A DNA stretch of 64,000 bases from Luteimicrobium sp049844995 (GTDB lineage: Bacteria > Actinomycetota > Actinomycetes > Actinomycetales > Cellulomonadaceae), in contig NZ_JBNCMC010000001.1 of the NCBI RefSeq assembly GCF_049844995.1, positions 372,001 through 436,000 on the forward strand. Direction: 5' to 3'. Position numbers and translations under genes: made by a program. Shown here piece after piece: positions 6,658 to 14,553 of the stretch (position 1 is the stretch's first letter; each line of letters starts with the position of its first letter). The notes under the pieces were generated by a model. The model saw nothing but the letters and a program-made list of their open reading frames with translations. It made no database searches and was not told the DNA's origin.

Positions 6658-8676
6658 GTGTCGACCGCAACCACGCCCGGCCGGGTGCGCAGGTTCCTGC
6701 TCTCCGGCTACGAGCGCCGCCCCGCCCGCGAGCAGGGCCCCCACGGCGTGCCCGAGGCGGGCGGCCGGCGTCACCGCTGGTGGCAGGTCATGTGCCTGTC
6801 CGGCGTCGACTACTTCTCGACCCTCGGCTACCAGCCCGGCATCGCGGCGCTCGCGGCCGGGGCCGTCGCACCGGTCGCGACGCTCGTCCTCGTCGCCCTG
6901 ACGCTCGGCGGCGCGCTGCCGGTCTACCGCCGCGTCGCCCGCGACTCGCCCCACGGCGAGGGGTCGATCGCGATCCTCGAGCACCTCCTGCCGTGGTGGG
7001 CGGGCAAGGTGTTCGTCCTCGTGCTGCTCGGGTTCGCGGCCACCGACTTCATCATCACCATGACGCTCTCGGCCGCCGACGCCGCCGCCCACGCCGTCGA
7101 GAACCCGCTCATGCCCGAGGCCCTGCGCGGCCAGCACATGGCGATCACGCTGCTGCTCCTCGCGCTGCTCGCGGCCGTGTTCCTCAAGGGGTTCCGCGAG
7201 GCGATCACGATCGCCGTGCCGCTCGTGGGCGCCTACCTGCTGCTCAACGTCGTCGTCGTCGGCGACGCGCTGTGGCACGTGGCGACCGCACCCAGCCTCG
7301 TCACCGACTGGCGGAACCTGCTCCATGTCGAGCACCCCGACCCCGTCGCGATCGTGCTCGTCTCGCTCGTCGTCTTCCCCAAGCTGGCGCTCGGCCTGTC
7401 CGGGTTCGAGACCGGTGTGGCGGTCATGCCCGAGATCCAGGGGGCACCCGGCGACACCGAGGCCAAGCCCGTCGGGCGGATCCGCGGCGCCAAGAAGCTC
7501 CTCACGACGTCCGCGGTGATCATGAGCGCGATGCTCGTGCTCAGCTCGTTCGTCACGACCGTGCTCGTCCCGGCCGACGACTTCGAGCCCGGCGGCCCGG
7601 CCAACGGCCGCGCGCTCGCGTTCGTGGCGCACGAGTACCTCGGCTCGGGCTTCGGGTCCGTCTACGACGTCGTCACGATCCTCATCCTGTGGTTCGCGGG
7701 GGCGTCCGCGATGGCGGGGCTGCTCAACCTCGTGCCGCGCTACCTGCCGCGCTACGGCATGGCGCCCGAGTGGACCCGCGCGCGCCGGCCGCTCGTCCTG
7801 GTGTTCCTGTTCGCCGCCGTCGTCATCACGCTCATCTTCCGGGCGAGCGTCGACGCGCAGGGCGGCGCGTACGCGACGGGCGTGCTCGTGCTCATCACGT
7901 CCGCGGCCGTCGCCTGCACCGTCTCCGCCCGGCGGGCAGGCGAGCGGCGCGCGACCATCATGTTCGGGCTCGTCGCCGCCGTGTTCGTGTACACGACCGT
8001 CGCAAACGTCGCCGAGCGGCCCGACGGCCTCCGCATCGGCCTCGTGTTCGTGCTCGCGATCGTCGTGCTGTCAGCGGTGTCCCGGATCGGGCGGTCGTTC
8101 CGCGTCCGCGACGCGGGTGTCGACCTTGACGACGTCGCCCTCCGGATCCTTGCCGACACCGACGACGGCGAGGCCGTCCAGCTCGTCGCCCACGAGCCCC
8201 CGGGCGCCGACGAGGACATCCCCCTCACGCCCAAGGCGCGCGAGGCCGCGCTCGCCCGGCGCGGCCGGCCCTCGTTCCGCGTCGGCCGCGCCGAGTACAC
8301 CGCCAAGGCGTCCGAGGTCCGGCGCCTGCGCCGCGTGCCCGACGACGTCCCCCTCGTCTTCCTCGAGGTCACCGTCCTCGACTCGTCCGAGTTCGAGGAG
8401 CGGCTCGAGGTGCACGGCGAGTACCGCTACGGCTTCCCGACGCTCACCGTCGCCAGCTCCAACGTCGCCGGGACCATCGCGTCCGTCGCCCTCGCCGTGC
8501 GGGACCGGACCCACGTGCCGCCCGAGATCTACGTCGACTGGGAAGAGGGGAACCCCGTGAGCCGGATGGCGCGCTACCTCCTCTTCGGCACCGGCGAGGT
8601 CGGGCCCATCACCCGCGAGATCCTGCGCTCCGCCGACCCCGACCCCCGGACGCGTCCGGTCGTCCACGTGGGCTGA
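6658..8676 (+). CDS. APC-superfamily transporter with C-terminal cytoplasmic domain
   Basis: A 672-residue membrane protein with about 12 transmembrane segments (residues roughly 30-480; the first is CLSGVDYFSTLGYQPGIAAL) and a soluble C-terminal domain of about 180 residues. The family imports amino acids or, in the KimA branch, potassium; the cytosolic tail and the neighbouring kdp genes make K+ worth considering, but amino acid transport is equally possible. The GTG at 6658 is chosen because a GATGAT box ends 7 nt before it, a leaderless-promoter spacing; an ATG at 6646 has no ribosome site. It ends 37 bp from the convergent reductase gene. Confidence 0.82.
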   Translation: MSTATTPGRVRRFLLSGYERRPAREQGPHGVPEAGGRRHRWWQVMCLSGVDYFSTLGYQPGIAALAAGAVAPVATLVLVALTLGGALPVYRRVARDSPHGEGSIAILEHLLPWWAGKVFVLVLLGFAATDFIITMTLSAADAAAHAVENPLMPEALRGQHMAITLLLLALLAAVFLKGFREAITIAVPLVGAYLLLNVVVVGDALWHVATAPSLVTDWRNLLHVEHPDPVAIVLVSLVVFPKLALGLSGFETGVAVMPEIQGAPGDTEAKPVGRIRGAKKLLTTSAVIMSAMLVLSSFVTTVLVPADDFEPGGPANGRALAFVAHEYLGSGFGSVYDVVTILILWFAGASAMAGLLNLVPRYLPRYGMAPEWTRARRPLVLVFLFAAVVITLIFRASVDAQGGAYATGVLVLITSAAVACTVSARRAGERRATIMFGLVAAVFVYTTVANVAERPDGLRIGLVFVLAIVVLSAVSRIGRSFRVRDAGVDLDDVALRILADTDDGEAVQLVAHEPPGADEDIPLTPKAREAALARRGRPSFRVGRAEYTAKASEVRRLRRVPDDVPLVFLEVTVLDSSEFEERLEVHGEYRYGFPTLTVASSNVAGTIASVALAVRDRTHVPPEIYVDWEEGNPVSRMARYLLFGTGEVGPITREILRSADPDPRTRPVVHVG

Positions 8677-8713
8677 CGGCGCTCGGGCGCCGACATCGCT
8701 CGCGAGGGGATCG

Positions 8714-9343
8714 TCAGGGGGCGACGAGCGTGAACCCGCCGTCCCACGTCGTCGCGCCCGACGACGCCAGGGTCATCTGGAGGAAGCCGAGCGCCTCGAG
8801 CTCTCGGGCGCGCTTGAGGCTGCCCGCGTCGACCCCGCGCAGCCCTGCCGCGTTCGCGAGGTCGACGACGGCCTGCCGTGCGTCGTCGTCGTCGCCGGCG
8901 ACGAGCACCGTCAACGGTGCGCCCGCGAGGGTGCCGCGTGCGAGCGCGCCCGCGAACGTCGTGTTGAACGCCTTGACGACCCGGGCCTGCGGAGCCGCCT
9001 CGGCGATCGCCGCCGCGGCCGACGCGTCAGCCGGCACGACGAGCGAGTCGAAGGTCGCGAAGTCGACCGGGTTGGTGAGGTCGACGACGACCCGCCCCGC
9101 GAGCGCGTCGGCCTGCTGAGCCGCGATCTCCGTCGCCGCCCGGAACGGCAGCGCGAGGACGACGATCTCCCCGGTGAGCGGGTCGCCCAGGGTGCCCGGG
9201 GTGCCGGTGCCGAGCTCCGTCGTCACCGTCCGGGCCTCCGTGGGGTCTCGGCTCACGACCTGGAGCTCCGCGCCCGCGGCTCTCGCGACGCCGCCGACGG
9301 CGCGCGCCATCCCGCCCGCCCCGATGATGCTCACACTCGTCAC
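8714..9343 (-). CDS. NADPH-dependent F420 reductase family protein
   Basis: A 209-residue Rossmann-fold protein of the coenzyme F420-dependent NADP oxidoreductase family. The N-terminus TSVSIIGAGGMARAVGGVAR is the dinucleotide site; IVVLALPFRAATEIA, VVDLTNPVDFATFDSLVVP and VVKAFNTTFAGAL are family signatures. The GTG at 9343 is preceded by AGGAGG with 6-nt spacing, which settles the start against a 47-residue longer frame. Members transfer hydride between F420 and NADP, or act as uncharacterised NADP-binding oxidoreductases. It is divergent from the kdp operon. Confidence 0.88.
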   Translation of the reverse strand: MTSVSIIGAGGMARAVGGVARAAGAELQVVSRDPTEARTVTTELGTGTPGTLGDPLTGEIVVLALPFRAATEIAAQQADALAGRVVVDLTNPVDFATFDSLVVPADASAAAAIAEAAPQARVVKAFNTTFAGALARGTLAGAPLTVLVAGDDDDARQAVVDLANAAGLRGVDAGSLKRARELEALGFLQMTLASSGATTWDGGFTLVAP

Positions 9344-9457
9344 GACGATCCTCCTGCGTTCCGCTTCGGTGGTGCCTGCCGCTCCCAGCGTGCGTCCGCG
9401 CGTCGGGCGGCGCACCCCGGTCGGCCGCACGGAGCGTCGCCGTCGGCGTACCCGGGG

Positions 9458-9495
9458 CGTCAAGATCCCCGACGCCGCCGTCAACGTTCCGTCAA
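9458..9495 (+). promoter_or_regulatory. candidate KdpE site: three CGTCAA direct repeats
   Basis: CGTCAA occurs at 9458, 9479 and 9490 (spacings 21 and 11 bp, about two and one helical turns), 110-145 bp upstream of the first gene of the kdp operon. OmpR-family regulators such as KdpE bind helically phased direct repeats. A possible -10 box TAGAAC lies at 9523-9528. The assignment to KdpE is inference from position. Confidence 0.4.
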
Positions 9496-9602
9496 GACAG
9501 CCGATCCCGCCCTCCCGCGCGCCTAGAACGGAACTGCCCCGGCACTCGCGGGGCCGCCCGGCGTCGTCGGGCGACGAACCGTCCGGAAGAGGTGCGCGGC
9601 TG

Positions 9603-9698
9603 ATGGCCGACCTCGTCTACGTCCTGATCACGGTGGCGTTCTTCGCCGCCGTGGCCGTGGTGGCACGCCGCGGCATCGGCCGAGGGGAGGGGCGATGA
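9603..9698 (+). CDS. 31-residue single-span membrane peptide upstream of kdpF
   Basis: Reads MADLVYVLITVAFFAAVAVV then ARRGIGRGEGR: one transmembrane helix and a basic tail. A GGAAGAGGTG purine stretch precedes its ATG, and its TGA overlaps the ATG of kdpF (ATGA), so the two are translationally coupled. It looks like a second KdpF-like peptide or a small regulator of the Kdp pump. Too short for ordinary gene finders. Confidence 0.65.
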   Translation: MADLVYVLITVAFFAAVAVVARRGIGRGEGR

Positions 9699-9787
9699 GA
9701 GCGGAAGACTGGGTCGGCCTGGCCGTCGCCGCCGCCCTGACCGTCTACCTGTTCGTCGCGCTCCTGCGCAGCGACAAGGTCGGGTGA
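9695..9787 (+). CDS. kdpF: KdpF, small stabilising subunit of the Kdp K+-ATPase
   Basis: A 30-residue single-helix peptide (MRAEDWVGLAVAAALTVYLF then VALLRSDKVG), the size and form of KdpF, which sits in the membrane and stabilises KdpABC. Position directly before kdpA (start 4 bp after its stop) supports the call. The start overlaps the stop of the preceding 31-residue peptide. Confidence 0.85.
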   Translation: MRAEDWVGLAVAAALTVYLFVALLRSDKVG

Positions 9788-9790
9788 CCC

Positions 9791-11464
9791 GTGTCCGTCT
9801 CCACCCAGGCGTGGTTCGCCGTCGGGCAGGTCGGCGTCCTGATCCTCCTGCTCGCGGCCGTGCACCTGCCCTTCGGTGCGTACATGGCGCGCGTCTTCAC
9901 GAGCCCGCGCCACCTGCGGGTCGAGTCCGTCGCCTACCGGGCGGTCCGCGTCGACCCCGACGCCGAGCAGACCTGGCGCGGCTACCTCATGTCGCTCCTC
10001 GGCTTCTCGGCCGCGTCGGTCCTGTTCCTCTACGCGCTCGGTCGGCTGCAGGCGCACCTGCCCCTGAACCTCGGCTTCAGCGGCCTCGACCCCGCCGGCG
10101 CTTGGAACACCGCCGTCTCGTTCGTGACGAACACCAACTGGCAGTGGTATTCCGGCGAGCAGGCCGCCGGGCACCTGTTCCAGATGGCCGGGCTCGCGGT
10201 CCAGAACTTCGTGTCCGCGGCGGTCGGCCTCGCGGTCGCGATCGCGCTCGTGCGCGGGTTCTCCCGCTCGCTCACCGACGGCCGCGTCGGCAACTTCTGG
10301 TCGGACCTCGTGCGCGCCGTCGTGCGCATCGTGCTGCCCATCGCGTTCGTCGCGGCCGTGCTGCTCCTCGCAGCCGGCGTGATCCAGAACTTCCTCCCCC
10401 ACGAGGCGATCACGACGGTCACGGGCGGCAGCCAGGACGTCCTCGGCGGACCCGTCGCCTCGCAGGAGGCCATCAAGCAGCTCGGCACCAACGGCGGCGG
10501 CTTCTTCAACGCCAACTCGGCGCACCCCTTCGAGAACCCGACGCCGTGGACCAACCTCCTCGCGATCTTCCTCACGCTCGTCATCCCGTTCTCGTTGCCC
10601 CGCACGTTCGGCCTGATGGTCGGCGACCGCCGCCAGGGCTGGGCCATCCTCGGCGCGATGGCGGCGCTCTTCGTCGCCGCCGTCGGCCTGCTCACCTGGT
10701 CCGAGCTCGCCGGCCCCGGCGCCGCGCCCCACGCCGCGGGCGGCGCGATGGAGGGCAAGGAGACCCGCTTCGGGCTCGCCGGCAGCGCCCTGTTCGCCGC
10801 GACGACGACGCTCACCTCCACCGGCGCCGTCAACGCCACCCACGACTCGCTCACCGCCCCCGGCGGCGGGATCGCGATGTTCGACATGATGCTCGGCGAG
10901 ATCGCCCCCGGCGGCGTCGGCTCCGGCCTCTACGGGATGCTGATCGTCGCGATCATGACCGTCTTCCTGTCCGGGCTCATGGTCGGGCGCACGCCCGAGT
11001 ACCTCGGCAAGAAGATCGGCCAGAAGGAGATCACGCTCGTCGCGCTCTACGTGCTCACCATGCCGCTGCTCGTGCTCGTCGGGACCGGCGTCTCCGTCGT
11101 CACCGGCGCCGGGCTCGCCGGGCCGCTCAACACCGGCCCGCACGGGCTGTCCGAGGTCCTCTACGCGTTCACGTCCGCCGCGAACAACAACGGCAGCGCG
11201 TTCGGCGGCCTCACCGCCGGCACGCCGTACTACAACACGCTCCTCGGTCTCGCGATGCTCGTCGGCCGGTTCGTGCCCATCGCCCTCGTCCTCGCGCTCG
11301 CCGGGCGCCTCGCGTCCCAGCCGACCGTCCCCGCGTCGTCGGGCACGCTGCCCACGCACAAACCCCTGTTCGTCGGGCTCGTGGGCGCCGTCGCGGTCGT
11401 CGTCGTCGGCCTCACCTTCGTCCCCGCACTGTCCCTCGGTCCTCTCGTGGAGTCTCTGTCATGA
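9791..11464 (+). CDS. kdpA: KdpA, potassium-binding channel subunit of the Kdp ATPase
   Basis: A 557-residue polytopic protein of the superfamily of K+ transporters. Selectivity-filter segments are visible: VTNTNWQWYSGEQAAGH (about residue 113), TNGGGFFNANSAHPFENPTP (about 235), TTTLTSTGAVNATHDSLTAP (about 340) and FTSAANNNGSAFGG (about 460). It forms the K+ pathway of the high-affinity KdpFABC pump in the plasma membrane. The start is GTG at 9791, right after kdpF; its TGA overlaps the ATG of kdpB (ATGA). Confidence 0.98.
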   Translation: MSVSTQAWFAVGQVGVLILLLAAVHLPFGAYMARVFTSPRHLRVESVAYRAVRVDPDAEQTWRGYLMSLLGFSAASVLFLYALGRLQAHLPLNLGFSGLDPAGAWNTAVSFVTNTNWQWYSGEQAAGHLFQMAGLAVQNFVSAAVGLAVAIALVRGFSRSLTDGRVGNFWSDLVRAVVRIVLPIAFVAAVLLLAAGVIQNFLPHEAITTVTGGSQDVLGGPVASQEAIKQLGTNGGGFFNANSAHPFENPTPWTNLLAIFLTLVIPFSLPRTFGLMVGDRRQGWAILGAMAALFVAAVGLLTWSELAGPGAAPHAAGGAMEGKETRFGLAGSALFAATTTLTSTGAVNATHDSLTAPGGGIAMFDMMLGEIAPGGVGSGLYGMLIVAIMTVFLSGLMVGRTPEYLGKKIGQKEITLVALYVLTMPLLVLVGTGVSVVTGAGLAGPLNTGPHGLSEVLYAFTSAANNNGSAFGGLTAGTPYYNTLLGLAMLVGRFVPIALVLALAGRLASQPTVPASSGTLPTHKPLFVGLVGAVAVVVVGLTFVPALSLGPLVESLS

Positions 11465-13752
11465 GCCCGTCTTCTGTCGTTCGCCCGGCCGACGCCGCCT
11501 CCGCGGGGGGCGGGGCGGGTCTTCCATCCGGCCTCGTTCCTCGGCCTCCCGCCAGACCCGCCACGACCCGCCCCACCCCCCGCTCCGGAGGCGACGGCCT
11601 CCCTCCACGCCCGCGTTCCGGCCTCACGACGGCGCAGCTCAAGGCGGCCTTGCCGGCCGCCGTGCGGAAGCTCGATCCCCGCGTCATGTGGCGGGTGCCC
11701 GTCATGTTCGTGGTGGAGGTCGGGGCCGCGCTCACGACCGCGCTGGCCGTCGTCGATCCCAGCGTGTTCGCGTGGGTGATCGCCGCGTGGCTGTGGATCA
11801 CCGTGCTGTTCGCGACCCTCGCGGAGGCCGTCGCGGAGAGCCGGGGGCGCGCCCAGGCGTCCAGCCTGCGCGCCACCCAGCGCACGACGACGGCGCGCAA
11901 GGTGCAGGGTCCGTCCGACCAGCTCGCGTACGGGTCGGGGCTCGCGGCGCTGCCGACCGTCGAGGTCGCGTCGTCGCAGCTGCACGTCGGGGACCTCGTC
12001 GTCGTCGCGGCGGGCGAGACGATCCCCGGCGACGGGGACGTCGTCGAGGGCGTCGCCTCGGTCGACGAGTCGGCGATCACCGGCGAGTCCGCGCCCGTCA
12101 TCCGCGAGTCCGGCGGCGACCGGACGGCCGTCACGGGCGGCACCACGGTGCTGTCCGACCGGGTCGTCGTGCGGATCACCGCGGAGCCCGGCCAGACGTT
12201 CGTCGACCGGATGATCGCCCTCGTCGAGGGGTCGGAGCGCCAGCGCACCCCCAACGAGATCGCGCTCAACGTGCTGCTCGCGTCGCTCACGATCATCTTC
12301 CTGCTCGCCGTCGCGACCCTGCAGCCGATGGCCGTGTACTCGCACGCCCGCCAGTCGCTCGTCGTGCTCGTCGCGCTGCTCGTGTGCCTCATCCCGACGA
12401 CGATCGGCGCGCTGCTGTCGGCCATCGGCATCGCAGGGATGGACCGCCTGGTGCAGCGCAACGTGCTCGCCATGTCGGGGCGCGCGGTCGAGGCCGCGGG
12501 CGACGTCGACGTCCTGCTGCTCGACAAGACCGGCACCATCACCTACGGGAACCGGCGCGCGAGCGCGCTGCTCCCGGCCCCCGGCGTCGAGGCCGACCAT
12601 CTCGCCGAAGCCGCCCAGCTCTCGTCGCTCGCCGACGAGACGCCCGAGGGGCGCAGCATCGTCGACCTCACGCAGGCCGAGTACGGACGCCCCGCGCTCA
12701 CCGACGACACCCTCGCCGGCGCGACGCTCGTGCCGTTCAGCGCGTCGACCCGGATGTCGGGCGTCGACCTGCCCGGCCCCGGCACCGCGCACGACGGCGC
12801 AGGCGCCCCGGTCCGCCGGCTGCGGAAGGGCGCGGCGAGCGTCGTGCACCAGTGGGTGCGGTCCACGGGCGGCGAGTCCCACGACCGTCCGGCGGACGGC
12901 CCGTCGGAGCACACGCTCGTCGGGCAGGCCGTGGACGCGGACGTCGAGGCCGTGAGCGGCCAGGGCGGCACCCCGCTGGTCGTCGCCGAGCAGGTCGGCG
13001 ACGCGCCCGCGCGGCTGCTCGGCGTCGTCCACCTCAAGGACGTCGTCAAGGAGGGGCTCGTCGAGCGGTTCGCCGAGCTGCGCGCCATGGGCATCCGGAC
13101 CGTCATGGTCACGGGCGACAACAAGGTCACCGCCCGCGTGATCGCGGACGAGGCCGGCGTCGACGACGTGCTCGCCGAGGCCACGCCCGAGGACAAGCTC
13201 GCGCTGATCCGGCGGGAGCAGCAGGGTGGCAAGCTCGTCGCGATGGCGGGCGACGGCACCAACGACGCGCCCGCGCTCGCGCAGGCCGACGTCGGCGTCG
13301 CGATGAGCACGGGGACGACCGCCGCGAAGGAGGCCGGCAACATGGTCGACCTCGACTCGGACCCGACCAAGCTCATCGAGATCGTGGGGATCGGCAAGCA
13401 GCTCCTCATCACGCGGGGCGCCCTCACGACGTTCTCGATCGCCAACGACATCGCCAAGTACTTCGCGATCATCCCGGCCATGTTCGTCGTGGCGTTCCCG
13501 CAGCTGCACGTCCTCAACGTCATGCACCTGCACAGCCCGGAGTCCGCGATCACGTCGGCGATCGTCTTCAACGCGCTCGTCATCGTCGCGCTCATCCCGC
13601 TGGCCCTGCGCGGCGTGAAGTACCGGGCCGTCTCGGCGGTCGCCCTGCTGCGCCGCAACCTGTGGCTCTACGGCGTCGGCGGCCTGGTCACGCCGTTCCT
13701 CGGCATCAAGCTCATCGACCTCGTCGTGTCGCTCGTGCCGGGCCTGCGCTGA
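11461..13752 (+). CDS. kdpB: KdpB, P-type ATPase subunit of the Kdp system
   Basis: A 763-residue P-type ATPase. The phosphorylation motif DKTGTIT has its aspartate at about residue 355; the actuator-domain TGES is in DESAITGESAPVIRESGGDR, and the hinge GDGTNDAPALAQADVGVAM is complete. An unusual N-terminal extension of about 55 residues rich in Pro, Gly and Arg precedes the conserved start region (LTTAQLKAALPAAVRKLDPR). ATP hydrolysis here drives K+ uptake through KdpA at low external K+. Translationally coupled to kdpA by ATGA overlap; kdpC follows after 49 bp. Confidence 0.98.
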   Translation: MSPSSVVRPADAASAGGGAGLPSGLVPRPPARPATTRPTPRSGGDGLPPRPRSGLTTAQLKAALPAAVRKLDPRVMWRVPVMFVVEVGAALTTALAVVDPSVFAWVIAAWLWITVLFATLAEAVAESRGRAQASSLRATQRTTTARKVQGPSDQLAYGSGLAALPTVEVASSQLHVGDLVVVAAGETIPGDGDVVEGVASVDESAITGESAPVIRESGGDRTAVTGGTTVLSDRVVVRITAEPGQTFVDRMIALVEGSERQRTPNEIALNVLLASLTIIFLLAVATLQPMAVYSHARQSLVVLVALLVCLIPTTIGALLSAIGIAGMDRLVQRNVLAMSGRAVEAAGDVDVLLLDKTGTITYGNRRASALLPAPGVEADHLAEAAQLSSLADETPEGRSIVDLTQAEYGRPALTDDTLAGATLVPFSASTRMSGVDLPGPGTAHDGAGAPVRRLRKGAASVVHQWVRSTGGESHDRPADGPSEHTLVGQAVDADVEAVSGQGGTPLVVAEQVGDAPARLLGVVHLKDVVKEGLVERFAELRAMGIRTVMVTGDNKVTARVIADEAGVDDVLAEATPEDKLALIRREQQGGKLVAMAGDGTNDAPALAQADVGVAMSTGTTAAKEAGNMVDLDSDPTKLIEIVGIGKQLLITRGALTTFSIANDIAKYFAIIPAMFVVAFPQLHVLNVMHLHSPESAITSAIVFNALVIVALIPLALRGVKYRAVSAVALLRRNLWLYGVGGLVTPFLGIKLIDLVVSLVPGLR

Positions 13753-13801
13753 GCGCTCCCGTCCCGCGAACCGCGACCGAACCCATGAAAGAAGAGACCT
13801 C

Positions 13802-14515
13802 ATGACCACCGAAGGACTCGCCCCTGCACCCGAGGGCGGCGCCGGCCTCCCCGTCGGCGGATCCGGCGGGCGCCCGACGACCGCCGCGAGCCTCGCGGCC
13901 CTGTGGCGCCAGACCTGGGCGGGGCTGCGCGTCCTCGTCCTGCTCACGCTCCTGCTCGGCGTGGCCTACCCGCTCGCCGTGACCGCGGTCGGGAAGATCG
14001 CCTTCCCCTGGCAGGCGCAGGGCTCCCTGCTCACCGCCGACGGCGCGCACACCACCTCGCGCTCGGACGCGGTGGGCTCGGCGCTGATCGGGCAGGGGTT
14101 CGGCGCGGCCGACGAGGACCCGCAGTGGTTCCACCCGCGCCCGTCGGCGGCCGGCGAGGGCTGGGACACGCTCGCGTCGGGCGGCTCGAACCTCGGCCCG
14201 AACGACGCGGACCTCGTCCGGGCGATCGGGGAGCGGCGCGCTGCGGTCGCGGCCGCCGACGGGGTGGACCCCGCGTCCGTGCCGCCCGACGCCGTGACCG
14301 CGTCCGGCTCCGGGCTCGACCCGCAGATCTCGCCCGCGTACGCGCGCGAGCAGGTGGCACGGGTCTCCGCGGCCCGTGACCTGCCGGCCGCCCAGGTCCG
14401 GGCGCTCGTCGACCGGTACACGCACGGCCGCGACCTCGGCGTCCTCGGGAGCCCGCGCGTCGACGTCCTCGAGCTGAACCTCGCGCTCCAGAAGCTCGGG
14501 GGCGCCGGCTCGTGA
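13802..14515 (+). CDS. kdpC: KdpC, single-span subunit of the Kdp ATPase
   Basis: A 237-residue protein with one N-terminal transmembrane helix (LRVLVLLTLLLGVAYPLAVT, about residues 43-62) and the extracytoplasmic KdpC domain: GSALIGQGF, PQWFHPRPSAAG, ASGGSNLGPNDADL, PPDAVTASGSGLDPQISPAYA and LNLALQKL are all family signatures. A 40-residue Gly/Pro-rich N-terminal extension is present. GAAAGAAGAGA precedes the ATG. The end overlaps the upstream alternative GTG of kdpD. Confidence 0.97.
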   Translation: MTTEGLAPAPEGGAGLPVGGSGGRPTTAASLAALWRQTWAGLRVLVLLTLLLGVAYPLAVTAVGKIAFPWQAQGSLLTADGAHTTSRSDAVGSALIGQGFGAADEDPQWFHPRPSAAGEGWDTLASGGSNLGPNDADLVRAIGERRAAVAAADGVDPASVPPDAVTASGSGLDPQISPAYAREQVARVSAARDLPAAQVRALVDRYTHGRDLGVLGSPRVDVLELNLALQKLGGAGS

Positions 14516-14553
14516 CCGAGCCGGGGGAGGCCGCGAGCGCCGATGATGGGGGC

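Noticed and set aside
9784..11460. Open frame on the plus strand running into kdpB from upstream
   Set aside because: The part before 11461 is a shadow of kdpA in another frame; the kdpB start is set by the ATGA overlap.
11230..13947. 905-residue minus-strand frame opposite kdpB/kdpC
   Set aside because: His/Asp/Arg-rich shadow with no recognisable motif, while kdpB and kdpC are unmistakable.
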